DNA from: Fibrobacterota bacterium
Lineage (GTDB): Bacteria > Fibrobacterota > Chitinivibrionia > Chitinivibrionales > Chitinispirillaceae
Direction of reading: 5' to 3'
Length of the DNA: 64,000 bases
Assembly (NCBI GenBank): GCA_023459055.1
Contig: JAEWVR010000016.1
Span: 62,001-126,000, forward strand
Part shown: positions 1-7,810 of the stretch, in pieces
How the letters are laid out: each line of letters begins with the position of its first letter
Position numbering within the stretch: position 1 is the stretch's first letter
Made by a program: the position numbers and the translations under genes
The notes under the pieces: generated by a model
Seen by the model: the letters and a program-made list of their open reading frames with translations, nothing else
Databases searched by the model: none
What the model was told of the DNA's origin: nothing

Positions 1-23
1 AACAGTCATTTTAGAGTAAAAAA

Positions 24-55
24 AAAGAATATTCCTTTTAACAGGAATATTCTTT
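24..55 (-). terminator. Intrinsic terminator of the tRNA-Gln/tRNA-Glu unit
   Basis: Perfect 10-bp inverted repeat (27-36 with 43-52) with a 6-base loop. On the minus strand it lies just after the tRNA-Glu 3' end and runs into a stretch of Us (the A-run at 18-26 on the plus strand). Confidence 0.85.
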
Positions 56-56
56 A

Positions 57-129
57 TAGCGCTACGGGGAATCGAACCCCGGTTTTATGGATGAGAACCA
101 CATGTCCTGGGCCACTAGACGATAGCGCC
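57..129 (-). tRNA. tRNA-Glu (anticodon CUC)
   Basis: A 73-base cloverleaf reads on the minus strand. The acceptor stem pairs 123-129 with 58-64, with a G-U at the first pair. The D arm is Glu-like (TCGTCTAGTGG). A 5-bp anticodon stem holds the loop TTCTCAT, so the anticodon is CTC, reading GAG codons. The T arm contains GGTTCGATTCC. The 3' CCA is not encoded and must be added by the CCA-adding enzyme, unlike in the neighbouring tRNA-Gln. It is transcribed second in the pair. Confidence 0.93.
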
Positions 130-136
130 AGATAGT

Positions 137-210
137 TGGCTGGGGTGCAAGGATTCGAACCTCGATAGCTGGAGCCAGAATCCAGAGTACTGCCGTTGTA
201 CGACACCCCA
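137..210 (-). tRNA. tRNA-Gln (anticodon CUG)
   Basis: A 74-base cloverleaf on the minus strand including an encoded CCA. The acceptor stem is a perfect 7-bp TGGGGTG/CACCCCA with discriminator G; the U1-A72 end is typical of glutamine tRNAs. The anticodon stem CTGGA/TCCAG holds the loop TTCTGGC, so the anticodon is CTG, reading CAG. The T-loop is GGTTCGAATCC. Only 7 bases separate it from tRNA-Glu, so the two are co-transcribed. Confidence 0.94.
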
Positions 211-224
211 AACAAGTGACCTCT

Positions 225-253
225 AATATACGTTCTGAACAAACTGCTGGCAA
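225..253 (-). promoter_or_regulatory. Sigma70-type promoter for the tRNA pair
   Basis: On the minus strand TTGCCA (248-253) and TATATT (225-230) are separated by exactly 17 bases. The -10 box ends about 15 bases before the tRNA-Gln 5' end, a typical stable-RNA arrangement. Confidence 0.7.
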
Positions 254-296
254 GAAAAAAACATTAGGAATCGTGAACTTATTAGCTTACCATAGG

Positions 297-1895
297 CTAC
301 ATTCCTGCATTCTTGCGATACTTTCTATAATCAATCCGGTACTTCTCGATTTTATACTGAAGAATCCGTTTTGTCGTTTTAAGAAGCTCTGATGCTACTG
401 TTTGATTGCCATGACTATCCTTGAGTGCGTCAATGATAAGTTGCTTTTCAAATGATGCCACCAGATTTTCAAAAGTGCCACCTGTGGATGATGGCTCAAT
501 ACTTGTTCGCTGTATTTCACGGGGAAGGCTGTAACCCTCGATAACATTGTTATCTGCTACAAGCACAGCACATTCTATAACATTTTCAAGTTCCCGGACA
601 TTACCGGGCCAACGGTATGATGACAACATTTCTATTGCCGGTGTTGATATCCTGTCAATTTTTTTCCGGTGAAGATGTGAGTATTTATTGATGAAGTGAT
701 CAGCTAAAAGAAGAATATCAGCACCTCGTTCACGAAGGGGAGGAAGCGCAATTGTAAAGACATTCAAACGGTAAAAAAGATCCTCCCTGAAAGTATTTGC
801 TTTTACAGCAGTTTCCAGGTCAAGATTGGTGGCAGCTATCAGCCGCACGTTTACTTTTGTTGGAGTGACACTTCCAATTTTCTGAATTTCCTTTTCCTGT
901 ATTGCCCTGAGCAAACGAGCCTGTGCACTAAGTGGCAATTCACCTATTTCGTCAAGAAACAAGGTTCCATTGTTTGCCGCTTCGAATTTCCCCATACGCG
1001 ATGCAAATGCATTTGTAAATGCACCTTTTTCATGTCCAAAGAGTTCACTTTCAATAAGTGATACCGGAAGAGCAGCACAGTTTATAGCGACGAACGGACC
1101 ACTATTCACCGGACTTTTAAGATGAATTGCCCTTGCGACAAGTTCTTTACCGGTACCTGTTTCTCCTCGTATCAATACTGTTGTTGGTGATGGTGCTACC
1201 TGAGCAATAAAACGATATACTTCCCGCATGGAGCTGCTGTTACCGATCATATCATCAGGTCGCCCGCGGTTTTCAAGAATATGCCGTAATTGTAAATTTT
1301 CATGTTCGAGCCGTTTCACTTCTTCTGTCTGAATTCTGCGCTGTTCCACTGTAAGAGCAATAAGATTAGCTACAGCCTCCAGAAACTGCAACTCACCATC
1401 AAGGGTTACATAATCTTCAACTGCTACTCTATCAACTGACAAGACGCCAACGACGATTGAATTAGCTTTTATCGGTACACAAAGAAATGCAAGGTCAGAA
1501 AGACGAAGATTTTTCCTTGCGCCTGTTTTGTCAAGAAACGAACTGGTTGTATCCAGTTTTGGTATCGCTATAGCACGACCCGTCAGTGCAACCTGCCCCG
1601 TAATGCCTTCACCAAGCTGATATTTACCGCGGGTTCTGAGATTATCTGGTATACTATAAGCTATATCAACAACAAGCTCTGTCTGATCCTTGTTTAAAAT
1701 TGAAATCATTCCTCTTCTCATACCTGCATGTATTTCAAGGATTTTCATGATATCGTTCATCATCTGGTCAAGCTGGCTGCACGAATTCAATACCTTTGCA
1801 ATGTGGTAAAGAATGTTGAGACCATTAAAATTCAAATCGGTGTTGACTCTGGTTGTTAACATTTGCTGCCCGTTGTACAAGTTTGTATTGTTCAT
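297..1895 (-). CDS. NifA-type sigma54 enhancer-binding regulator (GAF-AAA+-Fis HTH), GAFTNA variant
   Basis: 532 residues in NifA order: a GAF sensor domain (about 20-180), a sigma54-interacting AAA+ domain (about 217-450; Walker A GETGTGKE, Walker B GTLFLDEIGE, ELFGHEKGAF) and a C-terminal Fis-type helix-turn-helix (about 485-527, GNQTVASELLKTTKRILQYK). Proteins of this family hydrolyse ATP to open sigma54 holoenzyme promoters. The sigma54-contact loop near residue 291 reads GAFTNA, not the canonical GAFTGA. The gene is divergent from amtB-glnK, which has a -24/-12 promoter, so nitrogen-responsive control of that operon is the obvious inference. A paralogue sits on the other side of glnK (4292-5854). 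No nif structural genes are in the window, so a strict nif role cannot be claimed. The first ATG was chosen; the RBS (GAAGAAA) is weak. Confidence 0.88.
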   Translation of the reverse strand: MNNTNLYNGQQMLTTRVNTDLNFNGLNILYHIAKVLNSCSQLDQMMNDIMKILEIHAGMRRGMISILNKDQTELVVDIAYSIPDNLRTRGKYQLGEGITGQVALTGRAIAIPKLDTTSSFLDKTGARKNLRLSDLAFLCVPIKANSIVVGVLSVDRVAVEDYVTLDGELQFLEAVANLIALTVEQRRIQTEEVKRLEHENLQLRHILENRGRPDDMIGNSSSMREVYRFIAQVAPSPTTVLIRGETGTGKELVARAIHLKSPVNSGPFVAINCAALPVSLIESELFGHEKGAFTNAFASRMGKFEAANNGTLFLDEIGELPLSAQARLLRAIQEKEIQKIGSVTPTKVNVRLIAATNLDLETAVKANTFREDLFYRLNVFTIALPPLRERGADILLLADHFINKYSHLHRKKIDRISTPAIEMLSSYRWPGNVRELENVIECAVLVADNNVIEGYSLPREIQRTSIEPSSTGGTFENLVASFEKQLIIDALKDSHGNQTVASELLKTTKRILQYKIEKYRIDYRKYRKNAGM

Positions 1896-2163
1896 TTACG
1901 ATTTCTTCAATTTTGTATAATGTTGTTTTAATGATATCACTGACTTTTATAGCTTGCGTAATAATGTGATTGTTATCGATGTAAGAACGAATCCCTGATT
2001 CCGCAGCGCTATCCAGCAAAACATGTATATTGCAAAATACAGGCCAGAATAATCACCGTAACGCTAAACCCTGTTTTCTGGGGAGAATAATGCATAAATC
2101 AATGTAAGTTATTGAAAAAAAATGTTGTAATGATACTTGACACAATAATGGTGTTTCGAGCAT

Positions 2164-2179
2164 TGTTTATGATGGTACA
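2164..2179 (+). promoter_or_regulatory. NifA-type upstream activating sequence (TGT-N10-ACA)
   Basis: TGT (2164-2166), ten bases, then ACA (2177-2179): an exact match to the classical NifA enhancer consensus. It lies about 125-140 bases before the predicted amtB transcription start, within the usual range for bacterial enhancers. Its 3' half overlaps the repeated element at 2176-2186, so which sequence is really bound is open. Confidence 0.55.
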
Positions 2180-2217
2180 AATATGTGCTAATTAAAGTGC
2201 TTTAGCTACAAAAGTGT
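2176..2217 (+). repeat. Two copies of the TACAAAWRTGT-like element upstream of amtB
   Basis: TACAAATATGT (2176-2186) and TACAAAAGTGT (2207-2217) are 31 bases apart, about three helical turns, so both would face the same side of the DNA. Each contains an ACA-N4-TGT inverted repeat. Two more copies lie upstream of the second NifA-type gene (6081-6091 and 6186-6196). A role as activator-binding enhancers is inferred from position. Confidence 0.5.
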
Positions 2218-2275
2218 TCTGATTGTACATATATAATGTTTGAAGCTGGTGGATTATCGTGATGAAAAATCATTA

Positions 2276-2291
2276 TGGCACAACCCTTGCG
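2276..2291 (+). promoter_or_regulatory. Sigma54 (-24/-12) promoter of amtB-glnK
   Basis: TGGCAC (2276-2281), five bases, TTGC (2287-2290): a full match to the RpoN consensus with the invariant GG and GC at correct spacing. Transcription would start near 2302, giving a leader of about 100 bases before the amtB ATG at 2405. Confidence 0.85.
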
Positions 2292-2404
2292 TTACTAAAT
2301 GACTGGAACATTTAAAAATATCACAGGAAGGTGTCAGATGAAACAATAACAGGATAATTGACAATAATGAAGGAAAAACAAACAAACAAATATCAGGAGG
2401 TTTT

Positions 2405-3676
2405 ATGATTCTACGATATGTACCACTATGTATTGTCGCATTTGCAGGAGCTGCTGCAGCACAGACTCCGTCATTAAATACCGGAGATACTGCATGGATG
2501 ATTGTTGCAACGGCTCTGGTTATGCTGATGACACTACCCGGGCTTGCGCTATTCTATGGAGGTATTGCTAAAAGGAAAGACACTCTTAACGTAATGGCTA
2601 TGTCGTTTGTCACCTATGCTGTTGTCAGTATTTTGTGGATCATTTTCGGATACACAATGACTTTCAGCGGTGATATTTCAGGTATAATCGGGGACTTTAA
2701 GAAATTCATGATGAACACAGTGATGCCGGATAGTTTGACAGGAACAATTCCCGAGTATGTTTTTGTCGTTTTTCAGTTGACATTTGCTGCTATCACGGTC
2801 GCGCTTGCAAGCGGTGGATTTATTGAAAGAATGAAATTCAGTGCGTGGATACTTTTTACCATTCTCTGGTTCGCGATAGTTTATGTGCCAGTAGCCCACT
2901 GGGTATGGGGTGGCGGATTTTTGTTCAAGCTTGGTGCCCTTGACTTTGCGGGAGGAACCGTGGTCCACATTAATGCCGGTATTGCAGCACTTGTTGGTGC
3001 AATCGTGCTAGGAAAGCGTAAAGACCGGGATCTGGTTCCTAACAATCTGGTGTCAACAGTTACCGGTACAGGATTGCTATGGTTTGGATGGTTTGGATTC
3101 AATGCAGGATCTGCACTTGCAGCAAATGGGCTTGCTGGTGTTGCATTCATCAATACAAATACAGCAACAGCAGTTGCTGCTGTTGCATGGATGCTGACAG
3201 AGTGGCTTTACTCGAAGAAACCCACAGTTCTCGGCCTTGCATCAGGTGCAGTCGCAGGGCTTGTTGCAATTACTCCGGCAGCAGGTTTCGTTAATGTCGG
3301 CGGTGCGATGATCATTGGTTTACTCGCCGGAATCATACCGTTCTTTATGGTAGCAATAGTAAAGCACAAGTTTGGTTACGATGATGCTCTTGACGCATTT
3401 GGAATTCATGGAGTCGGAGGGCTGCTTGGTGCACTGCTTACCGGAGTGTTCGCAGATCCATCAATAAACAGCGCTGGAAAAGGATTGCTCTACGGAAATC
3501 CTCATCAGTTGACAATACAGGCCATTGCTGCCGGAACAACCATTGTTTACTGTGCTGTAGCAACACTGATAATTTTCCTGATAATTAGGGTGATTACTGG
3601 TATCCGTGTCGATGCAGATGCCGAATATAATGGACTTGATAAAACGGAACATGGTGAAAAAGCCTATAATATCTAA
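2405..3676 (+). CDS. amtB: Ammonium transporter AmtB
   Basis: 423 residues. A cleavable-looking N-terminal segment (ends about AAAAQ, residue 20) is followed by eleven hydrophobic stretches. Family hallmarks are present: the twin histidines of the pore (GGTVVHINAG and FGIHGVGG), the aspartate in LDFAGG and the paired phenylalanine gate region (FVVFQLTF). It conducts ammonium/ammonia across the inner membrane as a trimer. A strong RBS (AGGAGG) lies five bases before ATG 2405. It is followed 58 bases later by the PII gene that normally blocks it, so the two form the standard amtB-glnK operon, read from the sigma54 promoter at 2276. Confidence 0.96.
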   Translation: MILRYVPLCIVAFAGAAAAQTPSLNTGDTAWMIVATALVMLMTLPGLALFYGGIAKRKDTLNVMAMSFVTYAVVSILWIIFGYTMTFSGDISGIIGDFKKFMMNTVMPDSLTGTIPEYVFVVFQLTFAAITVALASGGFIERMKFSAWILFTILWFAIVYVPVAHWVWGGGFLFKLGALDFAGGTVVHINAGIAALVGAIVLGKRKDRDLVPNNLVSTVTGTGLLWFGWFGFNAGSALAANGLAGVAFINTNTATAVAAVAWMLTEWLYSKKPTVLGLASGAVAGLVAITPAAGFVNVGGAMIIGLLAGIIPFFMVAIVKHKFGYDDALDAFGIHGVGGLLGALLTGVFADPSINSAGKGLLYGNPHQLTIQAIAAGTTIVYCAVATLIIFLIIRVITGIRVDADAEYNGLDKTEHGEKAYNI

Positions 3677-3734
3677 AATAAATGGTTACAGATGTTAAAG
3701 AACCTTGATCAATCTATAATAAAGGGGTACAGGA

Positions 3735-4082
3735 ATGAAATATATCATTGCAATAATACAGCCATCTAGACTTGAATCGGTAAAGGAAGCATTAAGTCAT
3801 ATTGAAGTGTTCAGATTGACTGTTACTGATGTTCAGGGAATCGGTCGTCAGAAAGGGCATACAGAAGTATACCGTGGACATGAGTATAAGATTAACTTTG
3901 TGAATAAAGTAAAACTGGAAATTGCAGTTGATGACAAATATGTAGATACAACTGTTGATGCAATTGCAAATGCTGCAAGGACCGGTGAGCAGGGAAAGAT
4001 AGGGGATGGAAAAATATTCATCCTGCCGCTTGAAGATTGTATGCGAATCAGAACGCGTGAAAAAGGTGTTGATGCACTTTAA
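3735..4082 (+). CDS. glnK: Nitrogen regulatory protein PII (GlnK/GlnB)
   Basis: 115 residues against about 112 for Escherichia coli GlnK. The T-loop is intact, with Tyr51 (RGHEYKINF), the uridylylation site, and Tyr46. The B-loop region (TGEQGKIGDGKIF) binds ATP/ADP and 2-oxoglutarate, and the C-terminal RIRTREKG stretch is also present. PII trimers sense 2-oxoglutarate and adenylate charge, plug AmtB when nitrogen is ample and in many bacteria bind NifA or its partners. Linkage to amtB makes GlnK the likelier name. With NifA-type proteins on both sides, direct PII-GAF interaction is a reasonable but untested inference. Confidence 0.95.
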   Translation: MKYIIAIIQPSRLESVKEALSHIEVFRLTVTDVQGIGRQKGHTEVYRGHEYKINFVNKVKLEIAVDDKYVDTTVDAIANAARTGEQGKIGDGKIFILPLEDCMRIRTREKGVDAL

Positions 4083-4091
4083 CTACAAAAT

Positions 4092-4139
4092 GTAAACCTG
4101 CGGCCGGAGCACGTTTTACGCAGGTTTACCATTTTTTTT
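4092..4139 (+). terminator. Intrinsic terminator after glnK
   Basis: An 11-bp perfect stem (4092-4102 with 4119-4129) is followed by an eight-T run, ten bases after the glnK stop. Confidence 0.9.
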
Positions 4140-4164
4140 ATGATGATGGTCTCGCATTATGTAT

Positions 4165-4197
4165 AAAAAAAGACAATGTATCGCATTGTCTTTTTTT
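4165..4197. terminator. Bidirectional terminator between glnK and the second activator
   Basis: GACAATG (4172-4178) pairs with CATTGTC (4184-4190) around a 5-base loop, flanked by seven As on the left and seven Ts on the right, so it can act on both strands. It backs up glnK and may limit read-through from the converging region. Confidence 0.75.
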
Positions 4198-4291
4198 ATT
4201 ATCATCGAAAGTTTATTCAGATCTGTATTACTGCTGATAGAGTTGAGTAACACTAGATCCTGGTGTAGTGGCTCTGTTTATCAGACTGTCC

Positions 4292-5854
4292 TCAATCACA
4301 TCCCCTGAAACGGTTGTAATCTATTTCATATTTGTTGATCTTGTATTGAATAATACGTTTAGTAGTGCCAAGAAGTTTTGCGGCTTCAGTCTGGTTACCG
4401 CGTGTATCTTTTAAGGCATCAATAATGAGTTCTTTTTCATATGCTGCTACCATGTTTTCAAAAGAGTCATTACGGCTTCCCTGAAGTTCAGATTCTTTCA
4501 TTTGCAATGTCGGTGGAAGATCATGACCTTCTATGACATTGCCGGTCGCAACAATAACGGCCCGTTCAATAACATTTTCAAGCTCCCTGACATTACCGGG
4601 CCAGTGATACGCTGCTATCATGTCAATTGCTGAAGTAGAGATTCGATCGATATTCTTATCATGGAGTTTTGCATATTTTTTTACAAAATAATCAGCAAGA
4701 AGGAGGCTGTCGGCACCACGCTCCCTAAGCGGTGGTAGTAAAATAGTGAAGACGTTGATACGATAGTACAGGTCTTCCCTGAAACGCCCATCCTTGACTT
4801 CTGATTCAAGATTCCTGTTAGTCGCACATATCAGTCGTACGTTGACATGGATAGAGTCGGTGCCACCAACACGCTGAAATTCCTTTTCCTGTATCGCTCG
4901 TAAAAGACGGCTTTGCGCAGAAAGCGACATTTCACCAATTTCGTCAAGAAACAATGTACCCTTGTCTGCAGCTTCAAATCTTCCGATTCTTTTTGCAGTT
5001 GCGCCTGTAAATGATCCCTTTTCATGACCGAAAAGTTCACTTTCAAGAAGTGACTCTGGCAATGCCGCGCAGTTAACCGCAATAAATGGACCATCTGCAA
5101 AATTACTCTTCTGATGAATTGCTCGTGCTACGAGTTCTTTGCCTGTACCGGTTTCCCCGCGAATTAATACTGTTGTCGATGATGCTGCAACTTGCCCGAT
5201 TTGACGATACACATCTTTCATTGAGCTGCTGTTACCGGTCATCTGATCGGGTTTACCTTTATTTTCAAGCGTTTTTTTCAGTTCAATGTTTTCTTTTTCA
5301 AGTGCATGGATTACATCGTATTGACGGCGTCTGGTTTGAACTACCTGTGCGATCAGATCTGCAACTGCCTCAAGAAATTTTACCTCACCATCAAGTGTCA
5401 ATGATGTATCCACAGCGACGGTGTCAACTGATAATGCACCTACGACAATGTTTCCAGCTTTAATCGGAACGCAAAGAAATGCAAGATCTGAATGTTTTAA
5501 ACCTTTTCGTGCACCGGTTCTGTCAAGAAATGTCGGCTCATCCACTAGTGTCGGTACTGCGATTGGTCTTCCTGTGGCGACCACTCTGCCCGTAACACCT
5601 TCACCCAGGCGATATTTGCCCTTCTTCTTGTCAGCATCAGATATACCACGTGCGACATCAACAGCAATCTCTTCATTATCGGGACTGAGAATTGTAATCA
5701 TACCACGTTTCATCCCCGCACTTGTTTCGAGAAGTTCCAGTGTAGAACTCATGACTTTGTCAAGATCCTGACCAGATGCAAGAATGTGCGCGATCTGATA
5801 CAGTACTGATAAGCCGTTAAAACTAAGTTCGTTTTGAATTGGAGTTGTTGCCAT
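4292..5854 (-). CDS. NifA-type sigma54 enhancer-binding regulator (second paralogue)
   Basis: 520 residues, clearly paralogous to the 297-1895 protein along its whole length. Domain order: GAF (about 15-175; begins LSFNGLSVLYQIAHIL), AAA+ (about 210-445; GETGTGKE, GTLFLDEIGE) and a Fis-type HTH (about 475-515, GNQTEAAKLLGTTKRIIQYK). Its sigma54 contact loop is GSFTGA, one residue from the GAFTGA consensus and with the second glycine kept, unlike its neighbour. A good RBS (AAGGAAA) precedes the ATG. Its gene follows the glnK terminators in opposite orientation. Its upstream region carries two copies of the element also found before amtB, which suggests shared or cross-regulation. Which paralogue is the main activator cannot be read from sequence. 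Confidence 0.9.
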   Translation of the reverse strand: MATTPIQNELSFNGLSVLYQIAHILASGQDLDKVMSSTLELLETSAGMKRGMITILSPDNEEIAVDVARGISDADKKKGKYRLGEGVTGRVVATGRPIAVPTLVDEPTFLDRTGARKGLKHSDLAFLCVPIKAGNIVVGALSVDTVAVDTSLTLDGEVKFLEAVADLIAQVVQTRRRQYDVIHALEKENIELKKTLENKGKPDQMTGNSSSMKDVYRQIGQVAASSTTVLIRGETGTGKELVARAIHQKSNFADGPFIAVNCAALPESLLESELFGHEKGSFTGATAKRIGRFEAADKGTLFLDEIGEMSLSAQSRLLRAIQEKEFQRVGGTDSIHVNVRLICATNRNLESEVKDGRFREDLYYRINVFTILLPPLRERGADSLLLADYFVKKYAKLHDKNIDRISTSAIDMIAAYHWPGNVRELENVIERAVIVATGNVIEGHDLPPTLQMKESELQGSRNDSFENMVAAYEKELIIDALKDTRGNQTEAAKLLGTTKRIIQYKINKYEIDYNRFRGCD

Positions 5855-6325
5855 AAAATTGTATTTCCTTCATTTCCAGTCATCGAAAATAAAACTGTTG
5901 TAGCGGTACAGAGGATATGATACTTAACTGAATTGTCCAGAAAAACGGTCATTTACCAAAAGTGTATCGCTGCTATGTCCTGTTGCTGCATTTTCCTTAT
6001 ACTGTAACTGTAATTGCATATTAAAACCAGTATAAAATAGTTAATTTTTAGTCGTAGAACAAGAAATATTATACTGTGAGTACAAAAATGTTTCAATGGA
6101 AATATTTAATTGTAAATATAAACCTGTTTTGGCTCAAAAAGCATGTTGATTGCTGATATGAAGCTGTTGGTAAAATGGGGAGTGGTACAAAAATGTGCTT
6201 TAGTGCTTGTGCTGTGTTGTTAGTAATATGTTTTTCAAAGCCAAAAAAAGTTACAGTGAAAAAGCGGACAAAATTGTGTGTCTGGTTGTTTCTTACGGAA
6301 AGTTCAAAATAATGTGTCAGTCCTT
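5855..6325. other. Upstream region of the second activator, about 470 bases
   Basis: AT-rich and without a supportable gene. It holds the repeated elements at 6081-6091 and 6186-6196. I looked for a -24/-12 promoter toward the regulator on the minus strand and found no convincing one. Confidence 0.6.
6081..6196 (+). repeat. Two copies of the TACAAAWRTGT-like element upstream of the second activator
   Basis: Identical TACAAAAATGT at 6081-6091 and 6186-6196, 105 bases apart (about ten helical turns). The second copy and its flanks (6184-6199) match 2174-2189 upstream of amtB at 15 of 16 positions, and both continue into GTGCTTTA-type sequence. The chance of such sharing between two intergenic regions 4 kb apart looks low, but I could not compute it. 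Confidence 0.5.
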
Positions 6326-6475
6326 TTAGCTCTTGCCATACATATTTTTCACTTTAGCCTCTGTATAATTGCAGATATCCGTAATGTTTTTCTCAATTCT
6401 TATTAATTGGACAGTAATTAACAGTAAAACGCCGATTAAAAGTGTTGCAAAGCTGCCAAAAATAAAAAGAAGCAT
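6326..6475 (-). CDS. 49-residue single-span membrane micro-protein coupled to tsaD
   Basis: Reads from ATG 6475-6473 to TAA 6328-6326. The first ~24 residues are strongly hydrophobic (MLLFIFGSFATLLIGVLLLI), followed by a short charged tail with one cysteine and ending YGKS. The ATG starts one base after the tsaD stop codon, so it would be translated by coupling with tsaD. It falls below the usual gene-calling length. The hydrophobic helix plus soluble tail looks like a real product. I do not recognise a family and assign no function. Confidence 0.5.
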   Translation of the reverse strand: MLLFIFGSFATLLIGVLLLITVQLIRIEKNITDICNYTEAKVKNMYGKS

Positions 6476-6476
6476 T

Positions 6477-7457
6477 CTAAATTCCTTTTGATGGATTCAT
6501 TTTTGGAAAACGCAGATCATTTTTTACATAGTGCTTGTATCCGCACAAAGCGATCATTGCTGCATTGTCGGTGCAGAGTCGGGGTTGGGGAAAATAGACC
6601 TGATCTCCAAACTCTTTTGCCATACAGTTACGAAGATGCCTGTTACATGCAACACCACCGACAAGTGCAACCCGCGTCAGTCCCGCTGCGGAAGCTGCAT
6701 TTCTGGTATGATTTACAAGTGATGCAACAGCGGCTTCCTGAAATGCTTTACAAACAGAAGCTCTGTGTGTACTTATTTCATTCTTGTCTATCTTTGCAAC
6801 ATGATACTTGACTGCGGTCTTTAAACCGGAAAAGCTGAAATCAAATGTACCGGATGACACCTTTGCAACCGGAAATGTTAAATCAGTATGGTTGATAGTC
6901 ATTGATGCCTCTTCAATTGCTCTTCCGGCAGGGTAGGGAAAACCAAGCAGTTTCCCTACCTTGTCGTATGCTTCACCCGCAGCGTCATCAACCGTCTGAC
7001 CAAGCAATTCGTACCGGCCAACATCACTAACCTTATAAAGCGCTGTATGTCCTCCCGAAACGACAAGAGCAAGAAATGGAAACTCAAGACCCGGATGATC
7101 AAGCATCACTGAAAAAATATGACCTTCCAGGTGATTTACACCGGTGATCGGAATTTCATAATTTTCATGCAATCCCAGTGCAAAACTAACCCCGACAAGA
7201 AGTGCACCTGCAAGCCCGGGACTGTCGGTGACAGCAATTAAATTAGCATCAGATATTGAGCGTTTTGTCTGATCAAAAAGGGCATTTGTAAGCCTATCGA
7301 TTTTCTCAAGATGTGCTCGTGATGCCACCTCAGGCACAACACCTCCATACTTACTGTGTTCTGCCTGTGAATAGATGATATTACCAATGATTTTTTCATT
7401 TTCAAGTAATGCGACACTTGTTTCATCGCATGATGTTTCAATACCGAGAGTGATCAT
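6477..7457 (-). CDS. tsaD: tRNA N6-threonylcarbamoyladenosine synthase, TsaD (Gcp/Kae1)
   Basis: 326 residues, close to the usual 335-345. It has the ASKHA-fold start ITLGIETSCDETSVAL, the metal-binding HLEGH motif (about residue 109-113), the nucleotide motif VSGGHT and the late GGVACN plus TDNAAMIA motifs. TsaD transfers the threonylcarbamoyl group from TsaC/TsaB-derived threonylcarbamoyl-AMP to A37 of ANN-decoding tRNAs and is almost universally essential. No tsaB, tsaC or tsaE lies nearby. The C-terminus is slightly short but ends after the conserved region. A membrane micro-protein follows one base after its stop. Confidence 0.96.
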   Translation of the reverse strand: MITLGIETSCDETSVALLENEKIIGNIIYSQAEHSKYGGVVPEVASRAHLEKIDRLTNALFDQTKRSISDANLIAVTDSPGLAGALLVGVSFALGLHENYEIPITGVNHLEGHIFSVMLDHPGLEFPFLALVVSGGHTALYKVSDVGRYELLGQTVDDAAGEAYDKVGKLLGFPYPAGRAIEEASMTINHTDLTFPVAKVSSGTFDFSFSGLKTAVKYHVAKIDKNEISTHRASVCKAFQEAAVASLVNHTRNAASAAGLTRVALVGGVACNRHLRNCMAKEFGDQVYFPQPRLCTDNAAMIALCGYKHYVKNDLRFPKMNPSKGI

Positions 7458-7810
7458 ACATTAACTAATCTTGGTTGTCGTTGAAAATAAGCTGAATGCA
7501 AATAGTACTCAGCAGTAATCATTTAATATAGTATCTGCTTGATGATTGCTTGAACTTAATCTGATCACCTAAGGTAGTGTGTAGAATGTAAGTGATCTAT
7601 CCGTTATGCTTCTATTAGTTGGTAGTTTGCAGGAATAATGGCAATGGTTGCCAGATGAACAACTAAATCTGTCAATAATTATAGGACGGTTTTTTTTACA
7701 GATTGTTATTTGCCGTAATATATCTTGAATCTACATTGATTTGCCTTTGTTTTTGTATTATGTGCTGAATTATCTCAATTGCAGGTTGTTCATGGGTTGC
7801 GTGGTTGCGT
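7458..7810. other. Intergenic region, about 350 bases
   Basis: It separates divergent tsaD and the receiver-ATPase gene. AT-rich. It contains a short GGCAATGGTTGCC inverted repeat and a poly-T run, but I see no promoter match or reading frame that I can support. Confidence 0.5.

Larger units (their letters stand above)
1896..2404. other. Divergent control region between the activator gene and amtB
   Basis: About 510 bases without a gene. It holds the -24/-12 promoter, a TGT-N10-ACA element and two copies of the TACAAAWRTGT-like element, listed separately. The remainder is AT-rich and shows no reading frame that I can support. Confidence 0.7.

Noticed and set aside
54..253. Two ~60-codon frames at the left end
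   Set aside because: They lie across the tRNA-Glu/tRNA-Gln pair and are by-products of tRNA sequence.
5883..5925. TGT-N9-ACA (in CTGTTGTAGCGGTACAG) as a NifA site before the second activator
   Set aside because: Spacing is nine rather than ten, and the match is short. A similar N9 pair at 2215-2229 overlaps a better element, so neither is called.
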